DNA of 64,000 bases from Podaxis mareebaensis. Lineage: Eukaryota > Basidiomycota > Agaricomycetes > Agaricales > Agaricaceae. This document shows positions 25,004 to 35,937 of the stretch, piece by piece (position 1 is the first letter of the stretch; the number at the start of each line of letters is the position of its first letter). The stretch lies in contig JAEUWP010000135.1 in assembly GCA_018524725.1 (NCBI GenBank), positions 94,043-158,042 on the forward strand, written 5' to 3'. The notes beneath the pieces were generated by a model, which saw only the letters and a program-made list of their open reading frames with translations, was not told the DNA's origin and made no database searches. The translations under genes were made by a program, and so were the position numbers.

Positions 25004-26205
25004 CAGTCACCTCTCTCTTAACCCATATCTCTAATAACCCATACTCTCCAGTAACCCATAGCTTTTTCCTTCCACCGAGTTGGTACGCGGGGGTTCCACA
25101 CCCATAACCCATAACATTACCATACCCCATAACCCATAGGTCATCCGGGCCAAAAACCCATAGCGCCCATGACATAATACAATAGATTTATATCAAAATA
25201 TGACCAATAGCGCGATCTTCACATCCAACACAGCAAGTCTCATACGTCAATAATGGTACTGAGCAGCCAAAAGAAAGAAAAAAATGTGTCAGTGTTTTTT
25301 TGCGACTGCCTATCTCATGCCACCCAAGCCAGCCACCCTTCTTGAGACATTGGAAAAGGACCTGCGTTCTTAAACGCCAGGTATCAGCTCGGAAGACTGC
25401 CCTCAAGTCCCGGTTGTCCGGAGGCGAAAAAATTACAACCGCAGATGAAGAATGGCTCGATAATGAGGGCAACCTTGTGAAAGAAACTCGCATTGTTGCT
25501 CCGTTCAAGGAGTCTCCGACAAAGCAAGTTGATACCCTCGATGAAGTGCAGCAACTCACAGTAAAGAAGTTGGGGGAGACTGCAGGTGACTTGCCTATGA
25601 CAGTGGGCAAGAAGCGAAAACATATATGAATAAAATTCAGTGGATTCTATTTAAAATAATTACTCTTCCAGGCCCCGGAAATGACGGTGCTGCCGTCAAG
25701 GGTCAACCAAATAACTCAAAGACCAAAGCAAAATCAAATCTGAAGCGCATAAATGCAACACTTGCACAGACAGTGAAATTAATGGTGATGATGATGATGT
25801 CGATGATGACTCATTGGAACCAGTCACTGTCGCAAGCCGTCAATGCTTACTCAAGGCCTCTATGCTCATCAATGGGTATCTCCCCACCACAAACCACTCA
25901 TTCTCAAGGTCAATGGAACAGATTTTGGCGACGTTCAACTGTCAACTTCGTCTGGAGGAGGTAGAAAACCTAAAGGATATGAGTATCCTTGACTATTTTC
26001 CCCGGAAAGCCATATAGTATACAAGTTATGCCTTGTCTCTTCGCTTATAGAAGTCTTTTGCATAGTATAGCACGGAAATGATTTTTTTCGATTTTTAATG
26101 AATTTATTTAGCGCTAAAAACTGACCTCTTTGATAACCCATACTCTGTCATAACCCATAGCTCGACCCTTCCACCGAGGGCTATGGGTTAAGAAAGAGGT
26201 GACTG
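25004..26205. mobile_element. TA-flanked terminal-inverted-repeat DNA transposon, degenerate (pogo/Tc1-mariner-like)
   Basis: Terminal inverted repeats of 24 bp, 25004-25027 and 26182-26205, begin CAGTCACCTC and end TTAACCCATA, with one mismatch between them (CTCTCTC against CTCTTTC). Both ends abut TA (25002-25003 and 26206-26207). Inside each end are further copies of AACCCATA: at least six within 25019-25160 on the left and two plus one inverted within 26130-26190 on the right. AACCCATAGCT and CCTTCCACCGAG also occur at both ends, suggesting a set of subterminal transposase-binding sites. Copy B of the surrounding duplication preserves an empty site (CAGTTGTACACTG, about 30209). TA target and CAGT ends fit pogo/Tc1-mariner; the superfamily is inferred, not proven. 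The remaining coding sequence is too small for a transposase, so the copy is probably non-autonomous. Confidence 0.82.
25318..26017 (+). pseudogene. Transposase-like remnant inside the TIR element
   Basis: Two fragments. The first, about 25318-25629, contains ARKTALKSRLSGGEKI then TTADEEWLDNEGNLVKE and a basic tail GKKRKHI; a parallel frame starts MPPKPATLLETLEKDLRS and stops. The second, 25814-26017, reads RSMEQILATFNCQLRLEEV and ends ILDYFPRKAI. An acidic run of repeated GATGAT codons lies just before it. Ending in a short basic or aromatic tail recalls fungal pogo-like transposases, but the catalytic DDE/D core is absent, so this is a deletion derivative or a small co-opted frame. Assignment is tentative. 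Confidence 0.4.
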
Positions 26206-26278
26206 TACACGTCAAGAAACTACAAGTACATATACAGAACGACTGTCAAACCTACGAAACAACTATTTGACAAACCTC

Positions 26279-28446
26279 TCATAACCCTTCAAGCACGCAA
26301 TCCAACACCGCACAGCGCCTCTCCTCCAGAACAACCTTCACAGCCTCCGTTATACTCCTTTCCAGTCCTTCCTGACCAGCATATTCACCAGTACCCACTT
26401 TGCGACCCCAGGCCCAACCCGAAGACGCCGCAACCGCAATTTGCGAATAGTCTGGGCAATCAGGTCCGAAACCAGTCGTAAGCTCATCAATAGAGGCTTT
26501 GCTCCCATCCCCTGTGGGGTAAACACCCAACATAGAAGCCTTCGGCGCCTGGATATATCGACGCTAGCAAATGGTTGATGCTTTAGGGAAGGCGTCACTT
26601 ACGTTCCAGCCTCCGTTGTTCAATACGATAGTCAAGAACGGCTGTTTCCGATAACCATTAGTTATGTACCACACGAAGTACTAGAAATTCACCGTTTGAT
26701 ACTTCCTCGCCATCCAGAACGCAGTGCTTGGGATACTAAACATGTATGAACCGTCCCCAACGATGACTACAAGAAGTTCGTATGCTTTCTTCCCGACTTC
26801 AGCGCCAAGATAGGCTCCCACCGCAGCCCCAAGTGCCCATCCCAAAGATGCTCCTCCCGAGGTCAAGAGGCTCCCTGGGATTTCCTGTCGCACGTGTCCC
26901 CAAACGAAAGGGAAGTTGGTAACACCCTCGTTGAGGATGAGCGTCTTGTTCCCCTTGCTCGATGTCAAGTTCTGAATAGTCCTTCGAAGAGCACCAAGGA
27001 GATTCGACAGGGTGAATGTCGCTTTATTATCCACGGCGCCGTCAGGGTAATTGGCTTCCTCTGCGTCCCACGCCTCCACTTGCCTCTGGTGCTCTTCCGC
27101 CAACTGCTTCCCTCGGTCTTGGATAACTTGTCCACCAAGTACGCCTTCTCCTGCAGCCGCGGCTTGAGCATCTACTTCTCGAACGGACTCGACGAGTTGA
27201 GTGAGAGCAAGCTCTGCATCTGCCCTGCAAATCAACTCTGCAGGAAAATGGGTGTAGCCGACATTCTCTTGTAGGGGGTCGGCACCATCAATAACGAAGA
27301 CTCGGGCCGATGATGGAGGAGCTTGAACTGCAGGAATCCAAGGAAGGTCGGAGTCAATCACAAGAATGACGTCAGCTGATGCGAGATGAGTTGTGTGTGT
27401 GTCTGGTATCAAATAGGTGACACCAAGATTGTATGGATGGGAAAAGGGACAGTTGAAGGCTTGGGGGACAGTTGAGATGACAGGTATAGCGAGGAGGGTG
27501 GATAAAGTTAGAAGGGGTGGTACGGCATCTGTGTTTCGCCCAAGACGGGAAGTGATTATGAGAGGATGTTGGGCTGTAAGGAGGGCAGACGCAATCTTGC
27601 GGGCGGCTGAAAGAATGATGAATGATGTGATGTACTGGGTTGAGCTTCAGGACCGCTCACCAGCTGGGGATAAGGCGCTTGCTTCTACAGAGGGCCACCT
27701 GCTCAAGCTCGTGTCAATTTGCCCGAAGATGGATTCGGAGACCTCTTCCTCCATAACCTCACGACGGGCCCAGAGGTAAACGGGTCCCTTTGGCTCACTC
27801 GTTGCACTTCAGAAGGGATCAGATGGGATCAGACGGACCTATGCAAGATCACTTACAACTGAAGGCCTCGACGTATAGCATGCGGTATCGTTGCACGACT
27901 GTTAAGTTGCGCAGTGTAACGCATATATTGACGAACGATTGCAGGTTGATCCGGGATGTCTATCAAACTATTAGGCGCAAGTCAGCAGGATAGAGAAGGG
28001 CTTTGTGATACCTTGCAGCCACATAATCCATTCATTTCGGGTTCCTCTGTGTTCCTTTTCATAGCTGAAAGGTGAGGCGCCGGCATATATGAGGATAGGG
28101 GTACGACTGCGATCAGCGTTATGCACAGCGCCTGCAAGACCCTACCGAGACGCTCAATGTGACTTGCCATACGCATTGAGTGAGGGGACCTTACCTGTGT
28201 TCCAACGTCTACATGAACGATCACTGCTGCTGGCTTTCCGACAACCTGGCCATACCCTTGGGCGGCACTTAGAGCGACCATTTCGTTTGGACATGTCACA
28301 ATTTTGAGCGCGGTACCACCATTCTCGACTCTTTGACGCTCCAAATCTTCCAGCAAACCAGGGTGGTCAGAACCCCAATTCACAAAGGCGTGTGTGATTC
28401 CAGCATCTGCGAGGGCTTTGAGGAAGATCGATGATGCGGTATACAT
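26279..28446 (-). CDS. Thiamine-diphosphate-dependent enzyme, acetolactate-synthase-like (copy A)
   Basis: About 600 residues in seven exons. The N-terminal PYR domain starts MYTASSIFLKALADAGITHA and carries the cofactor-activating Glu in VTCPNEMVALSAAQGYG. A central domain includes VYLWARREVMEEE and PLIITSRLGRNTDAVPPLL. The C-terminal PP domain has the ThDP/Mg motif, from GDGSYMF to the later NNGGWN, the standard GDG-x(n)-N arrangement. Members of this superfamily decarboxylate 2-keto acids and form C-C bonds; the actual substrate is not deducible. There is no evident mitochondrial presequence, unlike the branched-chain acetolactate synthase (Ilv2), so this is probably a cytosolic paralogous type. 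All exon junctions (donor, acceptor and phase) are intact. TATA-like ATATATATTG lies about 45 bp upstream. Its partner is copy B. Confidence 0.85.
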
Positions 28447-28883
28447 TATTACGCTGAGTGTCTGGTGCAACAACGTTGGATGGGCTCAATATATATGAGA
28501 ATTAAGTGTGCCAGGGGGAGTTTGTTGCACAACCCATCCACCTTCGTGCGTGGAGCTATGGTGGGGGATTGGCGACCATGGTCACCTAACACATGGGGAA
28601 TTTATACCTGCTTGTGGTCGTTCTTTGTCAACGCCACACCATAAATAAGTCTCGTGGGTCAACATAACGTATAACATTGCGTCTTCCGTGGAGAAAGGTC
28701 TCGTGTGTAACAATGGCTAAGACGAACGAGAGTGCGAATGCGTAAAATGAAAGAGGATGGGCGGACAAATGTTTCTTCCAATGAAGCAGTGACAGTTCTT
28801 CAAGTTAATCTTAGTACTCCTGGAAATCCTTAAATTTACACAATGTACTCATTTGATACCACGATTTGATACCATGACGGACT
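28447..28883. other. Spacer between TPP enzyme A and carboxypeptidase fragment A
   Basis: No gene. Homologous, with indels, to 32482-32896. Holds the promoter of the TPP enzyme and the 3' flank of the carboxypeptidase fragment. Confidence 0.6.
28488..28497 (-). promoter_or_regulatory. TATA-like box of TPP enzyme copy A
   Basis: TCATATATATTG on the minus strand, about 45 nt before the ATG. The equivalent box is kept at the same distance in copy B. Confidence 0.5.
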
Positions 28884-30162
28884 CTATGTCGAGGACAGCG
28901 ATTGATTCCTCATAATCTGAGTGAACATCTGGGCGGCGGCTTCTCCCACCCCGAGAGTGCCCCACTGTGATATATCCAGCCAGACACTCCTTCAAACACA
29001 CAATGATTCGAGCCTTACCTTGTAAGCAGGAATTTCGTGTCCTGCGCCGAAGAAGCGGACGTAGGAGAATGTGCCAGCGCTCTTGAACAGGCCAGCAGAT
29101 TGACCACGAACCGTAAGGTTTAAGAAGGTTTGAACCTTGTAGATCGAACTGAACTTGGCGTTGAGGGCGTTGACCATGACCTCGACTCCGTTGAAGTTCA
29201 AAATATAGTCCTACGGTCACCCTTCAGTTCACTTGTAACTGTATCATACACAGAAAAGCAACTGACAGAATCACCATCATAGACAATCGTTCTGACCTGC
29301 CCAGGAATGTCAGCACGAAACTCATGTCGTGATGAACACTTCAGACTTGCACCAGCGTTGAAAGACAGTTTCTAAATCTGGTCGAGAGTTACGCATCCAA
29401 TCATCTATAAACTGCATGGGCTACACAGGACGGAAAGGTAGGCGTTGACTTACCAGTTGAGGCAAAGTTGTTGTATACATTTCCGTTAGATTGTTGTCAC
29501 GTTGTTTCAGTCCCAATCCTCGAAGCAACAGAGTTCAAATAGCTGCCAATGGCTGGTGGGTATGGATTTGGGATCTTGTGTTAGGACGTAGTAGACCTAA
29601 GTCGAGGAGTCAAATGATGGACACGAGTTGGATCGGAGTAGTAGGCCTGGACGAGAAAAATACCCACATCCCAATTTCCAGCCAAAGGGCCCGAGATAGC
29701 ATTGTTGCAGAATCTCTGAGCTAATGAACATACGGAATTAGAGCCTCCGTTGTAGCAGCTCGTGATCTAACATATGCGAAGCTCTGGTGTCATTTGAGTA
29801 TCGAATAGTGCTTTGGATTTTACGGACCTGGGCTTGCACTCGTTGGAGGATGTCCAAGCTGTGTCGGCTCGTGTGATGACAGAATCTGGCACGAGAGGGT
29901 GACATCGGCTATTGGCTGCATGTTCGAGACATCCAGGATATTGGACGAGAGGATCCTAAAATCTTTCTTTCGGGTAAAAGTAGCGAAAAGGTCTGGTTCA
30001 CATCTGGTTAGACCATCACCAACAACAAGAACCCTGAGGTTCAACTTGACACCGTGAACGGTACCTCGATCAATGGCAGCATTTTGGGCCAAGAAATGCC
30101 TGGAGTTTGGACATTTGTCAACACGCGAAGATTGATTCTGACAAACCGCAAATGCACTCATG
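28884..30162 (-). pseudogene. Serine carboxypeptidase (S10) fragment, 5'-truncated and frameshifted
   Basis: Corresponds to residues from just after the catalytic-serine exon to the C-terminus of the intact gene at 32897-35009. It retains IVYDGD-type Asp region, [39 protein letters not shown] with the catalytic His, and the last exon [20 protein letters not shown], stop at 28884. Broken in three ways against copy B: the 5' part including signal peptide, oxyanion motif and catalytic Ser is missing beyond about 30162; one base is lost in the exon ending near 29830 (GGGCTTGCAC against GAGCTTTGCAC); one base is gained near 29360 (GTCTTTCAACGC against GTCATCAATGC), where the following donor is also GC instead of GT. 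It has no promoter of its own. Confidence 0.88.
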
Positions 30163-30288
30163 CTGCCTGTTATAAGGCTGTGTTGTCGTATTGGATGCTC
30201 AGTTGTACACTGCAATTGTTGTCAAGAAACTACAAGTACATGTTTAGAAAGACTGTCAAAACCACCAAGCAACTATTTGACAGACTTC

Positions 30289-32481
30289 TCATAATGATTC
30301 AAGCACACAATCCAACACCGCACAGCGCCTCTCCTCCAGAACGACCTTCACAGCCTCCGTTATACTCCTTTCCAGTCCTTCCTGACCAGCATATTCACCA
30401 ATACCCACTTTGCGACCCCAGGCCCAACCCGAAGAGGCCGCAACCGCAATTTGCGAATAGTCTGGGCAATCAGGTCCGAAACCAGTCGTGAGCTCATCAA
30501 TAGAGGCTTTGCTCCCATCCCCTGTGGGATAGACACCCAACATAGAAGCCTTCGGCGCCTGGATAAGTTGACGTTAGCGAGTGGGTGATGCTTTAGAAAG
30601 GTGTCACTCACGTTCCAGCCTCCGTTGTTCAATACGATAGTCAAGAACGGCTATTTCCGATAACCATTAGTTGTGCACCACACGGAGTACTAGAAATTCA
30701 CCGTTTGATACTTCCTCGCCATCCAGAACGCAGTGCTTGGGACACCAAACATGTATGAGCCATCTCCGACGATGACTACAAGAAGTTCGTATGCTTTCTT
30801 CTCGACTTCAGCGCCAAGATATGCTCCTACTGCAGCTCCCAGCGCCCACCCCAAGGATGACCCTCCCGAGGTCAAGAGGCTCCCTGGGATTTCCGGTCGC
30901 ATGTGTCCCCAAACAAGAGGGAGGTTGGTAACACTCTCGTTAAGAATAAGCGCCTTATTTCCTTTGCTCGGTGTCAAGTTCTGAACGATCCTCCGAAGAG
31001 CACCAAGGAGATTCGGCACAGTAAATGACGCTTTATTACTCATAGCGTTGTCAGGGTATTTGGCTTCCTGTGCGTCCCAAATCTCCACTTGCCTCTGGTG
31101 TTCTTCCGCTAATTGCTTCCCTCGGTCTTGGATGACTTTTCCACCCAGTACGCCTTCCCCTACAGCCGCAGCCTGAGCATCCGTTTCTCGAACGGACTCG
31201 ACGAGTTGAGTGAGAGCAAGCTCTGCATCTGCTCTGCAAATCAACTCTGCAGGAACATGGGAGTAGCCGATGTTTGCTTGTAGGGGGTCAGCGCCATTAA
31301 CAACGAAAACTCGGGCCGACGATGAAGGAGCCTGATTTCCAGGAATCCAAGGAAGATCGGAGTCAATCACAAGGATGACATCGGCTGATGCGAGATGAGG
31401 CGTGTGCGTTCCCGGTATCAGATAGGTGACACCAAGATTGTACGGATGAGAAAAGGGACAATTGAAGGCTTGGGGGACAGTTGAGATGACAGGTATAGCG
31501 AGGAGAGTAGACAAAGTTAGAAGAGGTGGTATTGCATGTGTGTTTCGCCCAAGATGGGAAGTGATTATGAGAGGATGTTGGGCTGTGAGGAGGGCAGACG
31601 CAATCCTGCGGGCGGCTGGAAGAATGATGAGCGATGTGATTTAGGGTAAGACGTGATTAGCCTTTCATTAGTGTTTTAGGTTGATCCTATTACTCACCAG
31701 CTGGGGATAAGGCGCTTGCTTCCACAGACGGCCACCTGCTCAAGCTCGTATCGATTTGCTCAAAGACGGATTCGGAGACCTCTTCCTCCATGACTTCACG
31801 ACGAGCCCAGAGGTAAACAGGCCCCTTTGGCTCACTCGTTGCACTTCAGAAGGGATCAGATGGGGTCAGATGGACCTTTGGAAGATCACCTACAACTGAA
31901 GGCCTCGGCGTATGGCATGCGGTATCGTCGCAGGACTGTTAAACTGCGCAGTGTGACGCATATATTGACGAACGATTGCAGGCTGATCCGGGATGTCTAT
32001 CAAACTATTAGGCGTGAGTCAGCAAGACAAAGGGCTCTGTGATACCTTGCAACCACATAATCCATTCATTTCGGGTTCCTTTGTGTTCCTTTCCATAACT
32101 GAAAGGCGAAGCACCAGCATATATGAGGATAGGGGTACGACTGCGATCAGCGTTATGTACCGCGCCTGCGAGAGCCTACAGAGACGATAAATGTGACCTG
32201 CCATACGCATTGAGTGAAGGGACCTTTACCTGCGTTCCAACGTCTACATGAACGATCACTGCTGCTGGCTTTCCGACAACCTGCCCATATCCTTGGGCGG
32301 CACTTAGAGCGACCATTTCGTTCGGACATGTGACAATTTTGAGTGCGGTACCACCATTCTCGACTCTTTGACGCTCCAAATCTTCCAGCAAACCAGGGTG
32401 GTCGGAACCCCAATTCACAAAGGCGTGCGTGATTCCAGCGTCTGCGAGGGCTTTGAGGAAGATCGATGATGCGGTATACAT
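30289..32481 (-). CDS. Thiamine-diphosphate-dependent enzyme, acetolactate-synthase-like (copy B)
   Basis: Same architecture as copy A: seven exons, about 600 aa, MYTASSIFLKALADAGITHA start, PNEMVALSAAQGYG with the activating Glu, GDGSYMFGVPSTAFWM and NNGGWN for ThDP/Mg binding, end DCVLESL. All splice junctions and frame are conserved. The fourth intron (about 31634-31700) is about 30 bp longer than in copy A. Protein differences from A are scattered substitutions, for example SSSARVFVVNGADPLQANIG here against SSARVFVIDGADPLQENVG, with no change in the cofactor motifs. Both copies therefore appear able to make functional protein. Whether they are differently regulated cannot be judged; the core TATA element is the same. 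Confidence 0.86.
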
Positions 32482-32896
32482 TATTTAGCTGAGTGGGAGA
32501 TACAACAATGTCGGACGGGTTCTATATATATGAGAATCAAGTGTGCCGGGGACCGTTCGTTGCACAATCCATCCACGCTTGTCCTGTGGGACTGCTGTGA
32601 GAGATTGGCGACCATGGTAGGGAATTATCCCCGCTTGTGGTCGTTCTTTGTCAATGCCAGGTCAATGCCACGCCATCAATGGGTCTCGTGAGTTGACATA
32701 ACGTGTAACCCCGTGGTTTCCACGGTCCCGTGCATAGCAATGGCTAAGACCGGCAAGAGAGCAAATGCCTCGACTGGAGGGAGATGGGGCGGATCAACGT
32801 TTTATTTTCCAATAAAGCAGTGACAGCTGTTAATCCTTATAGTCCTTAAATTCCTTAAATTGTACACAAACTACTTATTTGATACCATGACGGACT
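32482..32896. other. Spacer between TPP enzyme B and carboxypeptidase
   Basis: No gene; homologous to 28447-28883. Copy B lacks or gains short blocks relative to A; for example GTCAATGCCA is doubled near 32650-32668. Confidence 0.55.
32523..32532 (-). promoter_or_regulatory. TATA-like box of TPP enzyme copy B
   Basis: TCATATATATAG on the minus strand about 45 nt before the ATG, matching copy A in position. Confidence 0.5.
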
Positions 32897-35009
32897 CTAC
32901 GTCGAGGACAGAGATTGATTCCTCATAATCTGAGTGAACATCTGGGCGGCGGCTTCTCCCACCCCGAGAGTGCCCCACTGTGATATATCCAGTCAGACAC
33001 CCCTCCAAACACACAACGATTTGAACCCTACCTTGTAAGCAGGAACTTCGTGTCCTGCGCCGAAGAAGCGGACGTAGGAGAATGTGCCGGCGTTCTTGAA
33101 CAGGCCAGCAGATTGACCACGGACGGTAAAGTTTGAGAAGGTTTGAGCCTTGTAGATCGAACTAAACTTGGTATTGAGGGCATCGACCATGGCCTCGACT
33201 CCGTTGAAGTTCAAGATGTAGTCCTATAATCACCCCTCAGTTCATCTGTAACTGTATCGTGTACGGAACAGCAACTGACAGCATCACCGTCATAGATAAT
33301 CGTTCTGACCTGTCCAGGAATGTCAGGGCGTGACTTATGTCGTGATAAACACGTCAGACTTACACCAGCATTGATGACAGTTTCTAAATCTGGTCGAGAG
33401 TTATGCATCCAGTCACCTGTAAACCGCATGAGCTACACAGGACGCAAGGATGGGTGAGCGGTGGCTTACCAGTTGAGGCAAAGTTGTCATATACATCCCC
33501 GTTAGACTGTTGCCATGTTGTTTCAGCCCCAATCTTCGAAGCAACAGAGTTCAAATAGCTGCCAATGGCTGGTGGGTAAGGATCGGGATCTTGTGCTAGG
33601 ACGTAGTAGACCTAAGCCGAGGAGTCAAATGATGGATACAAGTTGGATCGGAACTGCGAGCCTCGATGGGCGAAATACCTACATCCCAGTTTCCGGCCAG
33701 AGGTCCCAAGATAGCATTATTGCAGAATCTCTGGGCTGATGAACATACGGAATTAGTGCCTTCGTTGTAGCAGCTCGTGATCTAACACATGCAAAGCTCC
33801 GGTGTCAATTGGGTATTGAATGGCGCTTTGGATTTTACGGACCTGAGCTTTGCACCCGCTGGGGGATGTCCAAGCTGTGTTGGCCCGTGTGATGACGGAA
33901 TCTGACACGAGAGGGTGATACGGATTGTTGGCTGCGTATTCAAGGTATCCAGGGTATTGAACGAGGGGATCCTAACATCATTCTTTCAGGTAAAGTAACG
34001 AAAGGGTACGGTTTACATACGGTCAGACCATCACCAACACCAAGAACCTTGAGGTTCAACTTGACGCCGTGAACGGTACCTTTATCAATCGCGGCATTTT
34101 GGGCCAAGAAATGCCTTGGGTTTGGACATTGTCAGCACGCGAAGATTCACTCCGACGAAAAGCAAATGCACTCACGCAGCGAATGTCGGTCCGTAGTGTC
34201 CACCGTATCTATTACAAATGGGCTCGCATCGCACATATAAAAAAAAGCCCTTTGCACTTACGACTCTGTCCAAATCGCCAAGTCATTCTTCTGATACTTG
34301 GCGAAGCGAGAGTCTGCAAAGAATATCTGCATGAAAGTCCAGACGTCTGCCGCCGCCTGTTGGGACGTTCCAACTTTGAGGTCTCCGTGCGAGAAGCCTA
34401 CTCCGACGGGTTGATCAATGAACAAGAGGTTTGCTTCGTTGTTCCACGAGAAGGGATTGAGCGTCACGGAACTACTGTCATTCGTGATGCGACAGGGACC
34501 AAGTTCTTGCAGGAGGCCGATCATACTCGAGCTCCCGGGCTACCAAATAATAACCGTTGGAAGAGGATCTATCGGAAGCAATTTCAACTCACCCCTCCAT
34601 TGAACCAGAGAGCCAGAGGTGCGTTGTCTGGGTCCTTTCGGGATTCAAAGAACCAGAACCTACATGGGGGGTAAACCAAAGAAACACCGAGGTAGGAAGG
34701 AACATTGGTTACCAAAGACTTTCGCTTGCGGTCAAATCACCGTAACCAGATGCTTGGTTGACACCGGGTGTAGTTTCTTTCGTATGTTAGTAAAAGTCGA
34801 GTGTGTGGTACGAAAAACATACCACAGACACCGCTGTTCTCCTTGAAACGGAGCTTTCCAGGCGTTGTCGCCGCAGAGCCGAGGATCGCTGGCCGAATTG
34901 TATCTGTCACATTCCTGACCCCTCCGATGACTCCATCTATTACTGGAATCTGCCCAGCATAGACAGTGGCAGGGATGAGAGATAAGAAAGATAACCAAAG
35001 GGACCTCAT
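32897..35009 (-). CDS. Secreted serine carboxypeptidase (peptidase S10)
   Basis: Removes C-terminal residues from peptides at acidic pH, usually in the vacuole or outside the cell. The ATG at 35009 opens a signal peptide ([18 protein letters not shown]); in-frame codons further upstream have no ATG. Mature landmarks in order: [16 protein letters not shown], substrate-binding [35 protein letters not shown], catalytic Ser in WTESYGGHYGP, catalytic Asp in [17 protein letters not shown], catalytic His in [10 protein letters not shown], end NQSLSST. About ten short introns interrupt it. Several N-x-S/T sites (VTDT region NVT, NDSS, NFT) suit a secreted glycoprotein. All residues of the triad are present, so it should be active. 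Its 3' two thirds are inside the tandem duplication. Confidence 0.92.
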
Positions 35010-35057
35010 ACTAAGCTTGACAGACTGGCGCACGGGATGGATATCAAGCTCCGGGGG

Positions 35058-35072
35058 TTTATATGGTATATC
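35058..35072 (-). promoter_or_regulatory. TATA-like box of carboxypeptidase
   Basis: GATATACCATATAAACC on the minus strand about 55 nt upstream of the ATG at 35009. Spacing and sequence are typical of a fungal core promoter. Confidence 0.5.
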
Positions 35073-35937
35073 CCAGGCTCAGAAAACAGAGCACAGTCCT
35101 TGTGTTCGTAACGTTGGTCAGGTGTATCTAGGACAGTACCTGAGGTGGACCAATGGCATCGGCATAGTCGGATTTATCATGCATTCGAAGCCGACTCGGA
35201 GAATACTACCATGCGGTTCCGCGGTTTCTTTCAAGTGTTGAGGGACTGGTAAGTGTATCGTAAGCGTCGAGATAATTGAGGACAACCGCAGCGCTCCTCA
35301 GCGCATTGGAATCAGGATCATCAAGGGAGATGCGCCATATGAACGACATAGATTAGGAAGGATTTCCTGATCGTTGTTGCTGTAAGAACCACTTCGCGTG
35401 GGTGCTGGCACTCGAAAAAAGTCAGAACCACCTACTCTAAAAAAAACTCAGTTATAATTAACCAGATGTGATGTGTAGTCGTATGGCAAGACACGGTATC
35501 ATGACGATATCATATGACACAATGTAGAAGACCTTCGAAGATAGACAGCGCTCATACGGTTCATGTGTCTGCCGCGAGCCACCATTTGCCTTGAGAGCAG
35601 CCATCGGCGGAATGGGCCGCATATATGGAGATTGAGTGAGGTTGTAGAGTGGTGTTAGCCTTTACACGGAGATAATGCCGTGGTTCGTAGATATCGAGAG
35701 TGGAGCGTCGCATGGTGATGGAGATGATATTTACTTCATCCCATGAATAGAAGAGCGTAGACTGATTCCACGGTGTCCATAACAAGCACAGGAGACAAGC
35801 TGGCAATTCAAGAAGGACAAATTGTCATTGCTTGGACTAGCCAGCGTAACCAAGCAAATACAAATATCTGATCTGCAAAGCCCTCCGAAATGTTTTGTTT
35901 CACCTCTTGAGATGTAACTCAACTTTTTGCTATTTTA
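35073..35937. other. Divergent intergenic region, no gene seen
   Basis: Lies between the carboxypeptidase (-) and the CCDC137-like gene (+), so it contains both promoters. Short frames only. TATCATGACGATATCATATGA at about 35495 is a weak imperfect palindrome. Confidence 0.45.

Larger units (their letters stand above)
24947..30162. repeat. Tandem segmental duplication, proximal copy (A)
   Basis: Direct copy of 30163-34175. Copy A is longer only because it contains the transposon at 25004-26205: 5216 bp minus about 1.2 kb leaves about 4.0 kb, matching 4013 bp in copy B. Left-end homology: GGGCTGTGGTGTCATGTTC then CTCAGTTGTA here, against AGGCTGTGTTGTCGTATT then CTCAGTTGTA at about 30174. The right-end junction is near 30162, after the shared GCAAATGCACTCA, where copy A jumps from carboxypeptidase sequence into the left end of copy B. 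Copies differ by scattered substitutions and small indels in introns and spacers. Confidence 0.9.
30163..34175. repeat. Tandem segmental duplication, distal copy (B)
   Basis: Second unit, without the transposon. Contains a complete TPP enzyme gene and the 3' two thirds of the complete carboxypeptidase gene, whose 5' third continues past the unit's end at about 34175 into single-copy DNA. This identifies copy B's carboxypeptidase as the one with its original 5' end and promoter. Confidence 0.88.

Noticed and set aside
24947..34175. LTR retrotransposon with 4-kb terminal repeats
   Set aside because: The copies are directly adjacent, contain ordinary intron-bearing genes and have no reverse transcriptase or integrase between them.
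34069..34674. 201-codon plus-strand frame
   Set aside because: Antisense to the S10 carboxypeptidase exons and lacks any family similarity.
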